Assembly: GCA_004297725.1 (NCBI GenBank)
Contig: SCUS01000130.1
Location: 1 to 59,770, forward strand
Reading direction: 5' to 3'
Source of the DNA: Myxococcaceae bacterium
GTDB lineage: Bacteria > Myxococcota_A > Polyangia > Polyangiales > Ga0077539
DNA length: 59,770 nucleotides
Of the stretch, positions 58,775 to 59,770 are shown piece by piece. Position numbers and translations under genes: made by a program. The notes below the pieces were generated by a model. The model did not search any database, had not been told where the DNA came from, and worked only from the letters and a program-made list of their open reading frames with translations. The stretch's first letter is position 1. Each line of letters begins with the position of its first letter.

Positions 58775-59770
58775 ATGACGACCCGACCCGCCTCGCTCAC
58801 GCGGCAGCTGTCCTTCCTCGACCGCTACCTCACGCTCTGGATCTTCCTCGCGATGGGCGTCGGCGTCGCCCTCGGGCAGCTCGCCCCGGGCTTCGGCCGC
58901 GCGCTCACCCGCATGAGCGTCGGGACGACGTCGATCCCGCTCGCGGTCGGGCTCATCGTGATGATGTACCCGCCCTTCGCCAAGGTCCGCTATGAGCACC
59001 TGGGCAAGGTCTTTCGCGACCCGAAGGTGCTCGCCCTCTCGCTCGTCCAGAACTGGGTCATCGGGCCGCTGTTGATGTTCGGCCTCGCGGTGCTCTTCCT
59101 GCGCGACCGGCCCGAGTACATGGTCGGGCTCATCCTCATTGGCCTCGCCCGCTGCATCGCGATGGTCGTGGTCTGGAACGACCTCGCCCGCGGCGACACC
59201 GAGTACTGCGCTGGCCTCGTCGCCTTCAACTCCGTCTTCCAGGTCTTGTTCTTCTCGGTCTACGCGTGGTTCTTCGCGACCGTCCTCCCGGGCTGGCTCG
59301 GCCTCCAGGGCGCCGTCGTCCATGTGTCGATGGGGCAGATCGCGGAGAGCGTCGCCCTCTACCTCGGGGTGCCCTTCGCGGCGGGCGTCGCCACGCGCTT
59401 CCTGCTCCGCCGTGCCAAGGGCGACGCCTGGTACCAGGCGGAGTTCATCCCGCGCGTGAGCCCCCTCACGCTCGTGGCGCTGCTCTTCACGATCGTCGTG
59501 ATGTTCTCCCTCAAGGGCGACGCGATCGTGCGGCTGCCCTTCGACGTGGTGCGGGTCGCGCTGCCGTTGCTCGTCTACTTCCTGCTCATGTTCTTCGTGT
59601 CGTTCTTCCTGAGCCGAAGCGCGGGGGCGGACTACGCGCGCTCGGCGACGCTCTCGTTCACCGCGGCCTCCAACAACTTCGAGCTGGCGATCGCCGTCGC
59701 CATCGCGGCCTTCGGCATCCACCACGGCGCGGCCTTCGTCGCGGTCATCGGCCCGCTCGTCGAGGTGCCG
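58775..59770 (+). CDS. acr3: ACR3 arsenite efflux permease (partial, runs off window)
   Basis: Reads 332 codons from ATG 58775 to the window edge without a stop. About nine membrane segments. ACR3 hallmarks: LIVMMYPPFAKVRYEHLGKV, LIGLARCIAMVVVWNDLARG (with the essential Cys), SFTAASNNFELAIAVAIAAF. Exports arsenite from the cytoplasm. Downstream of the Cys-rich MarR gene, 55 bp apart. Confidence 0.93.
   Translation, partial: MTTRPASLTRQLSFLDRYLTLWIFLAMGVGVALGQLAPGFGRALTRMSVGTTSIPLAVGLIVMMYPPFAKVRYEHLGKVFRDPKVLALSLVQNWVIGPLLMFGLAVLFLRDRPEYMVGLILIGLARCIAMVVVWNDLARGDTEYCAGLVAFNSVFQVLFFSVYAWFFATVLPGWLGLQGAVVHVSMGQIAESVALYLGVPFAAGVATRFLLRRAKGDAWYQAEFIPRVSPLTLVALLFTIVVMFSLKGDAIVRLPFDVVRVALPLLVYFLLMFFVSFFLSRSAGADYARSATLSFTAASNNFELAIAVAIAAFGIHHGAAFVAVIGPLVEVP

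Overview
The window is about 72-75% GC by eye. It looks like part of a large plasmid, or a plasmid-derived island, from a deltaproteobacterial myxobacterium, probably Polyangiales / Sandaracinaceae-like. Lineage evidence: very high GC at third codon positions, many lipoproteins with Asp-Ala-Gly-rich linkers, Cys-rich 'CGTNG' repeat lipoproteins, two proteins ending in MYXO-CTERM-like tails (Cys-x-Cys, hydrophobic segment, Arg run), and a TonB C-terminal domain fused to a TonB-dependent receptor. No rRNA, tRNA or CRISPR array was seen.

Region 1 (1-12.9 kb) is plasmid backbone: an AT-hook XRE regulator, a Cys-rich lipoprotein, five direct repeats (iterons) directly behind a 593-aa putative replication protein with a C-terminal HTH, a ribbon-helix-helix partner gene, parA, and an 850-aa protein with two tandem archaeo-eukaryotic-primase-like domains, the first apparently degenerate. 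The most striking feature is a set of 8-bp-periodic operator arrays (units like GACGTCAA, GACGGCAA, GCCGTCAG). They sit before parA, between parA and the RHH gene, beside the iterons, and again at 16.6 kb. They look like the operator/centromere of a type Ib-like partition system.

Region 2 (12.9-19.2 kb) is a decayed, shuffled zone. It holds a duplicated ~550-bp block carrying a heme-NO-binding (HNOB) gene (one intact copy, one truncated), and relics of a histidine kinase, a beta-propeller-type protein, a porin and a cytochrome-like protein.

Region 3 (19.2-34.6 kb, minus strand) is a metal-handling block: TonB receptor plus two lipoproteins, BlaI/BlaR1-type regulators, a ZIP transporter, a frameshifted MFS transporter and a CzcCBA-type RND efflux system. 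IS21-type transposase remnants lie between the TonB and BlaI/BlaR1 blocks.

Region 4 (34.7-43.7 kb, plus strand) is a tight nine-gene cluster divergent from czcCBA: two lipoproteins, a beta-propeller lipoprotein, a di-heme cytochrome c, a MYXO-CTERM repeat protein, a bestrophin-like channel, FeoA, FeoB and a second MYXO-CTERM repeat protein. Start/stop overlaps suggest one transcript. I consider this a candidate undescribed ferrous-iron (or related metal) uptake/redox system.

Region 5 (43.9-50.0 kb) has a SAM methyltransferase, a cysteine-less (SPAE-motif) P1B-like ATPase whose promoter closely matches that of czcCBA, and a TetR-controlled DevCAB-type ABC exporter operon with an internal deletion.

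Region 6 (50.1-59.8 kb) has a second copy of the small Cys/His lipoprotein, an outer-membrane-like protein, a cytochrome-like protein, chrA-chrB-chrC for chromate, an ABC exporter whose permease has an in-frame TGA, a truncated LamG-like gene fused tail-to-tail with a truncated arsM, a Cys-rich MarR regulator and an ACR3 arsenite exporter running off the window. Overall the replicon combines resistance or homeostasis for Cd/Zn/Co-type metals, chromate and arsenic with iron acquisition, and shows many recent gene breakages.
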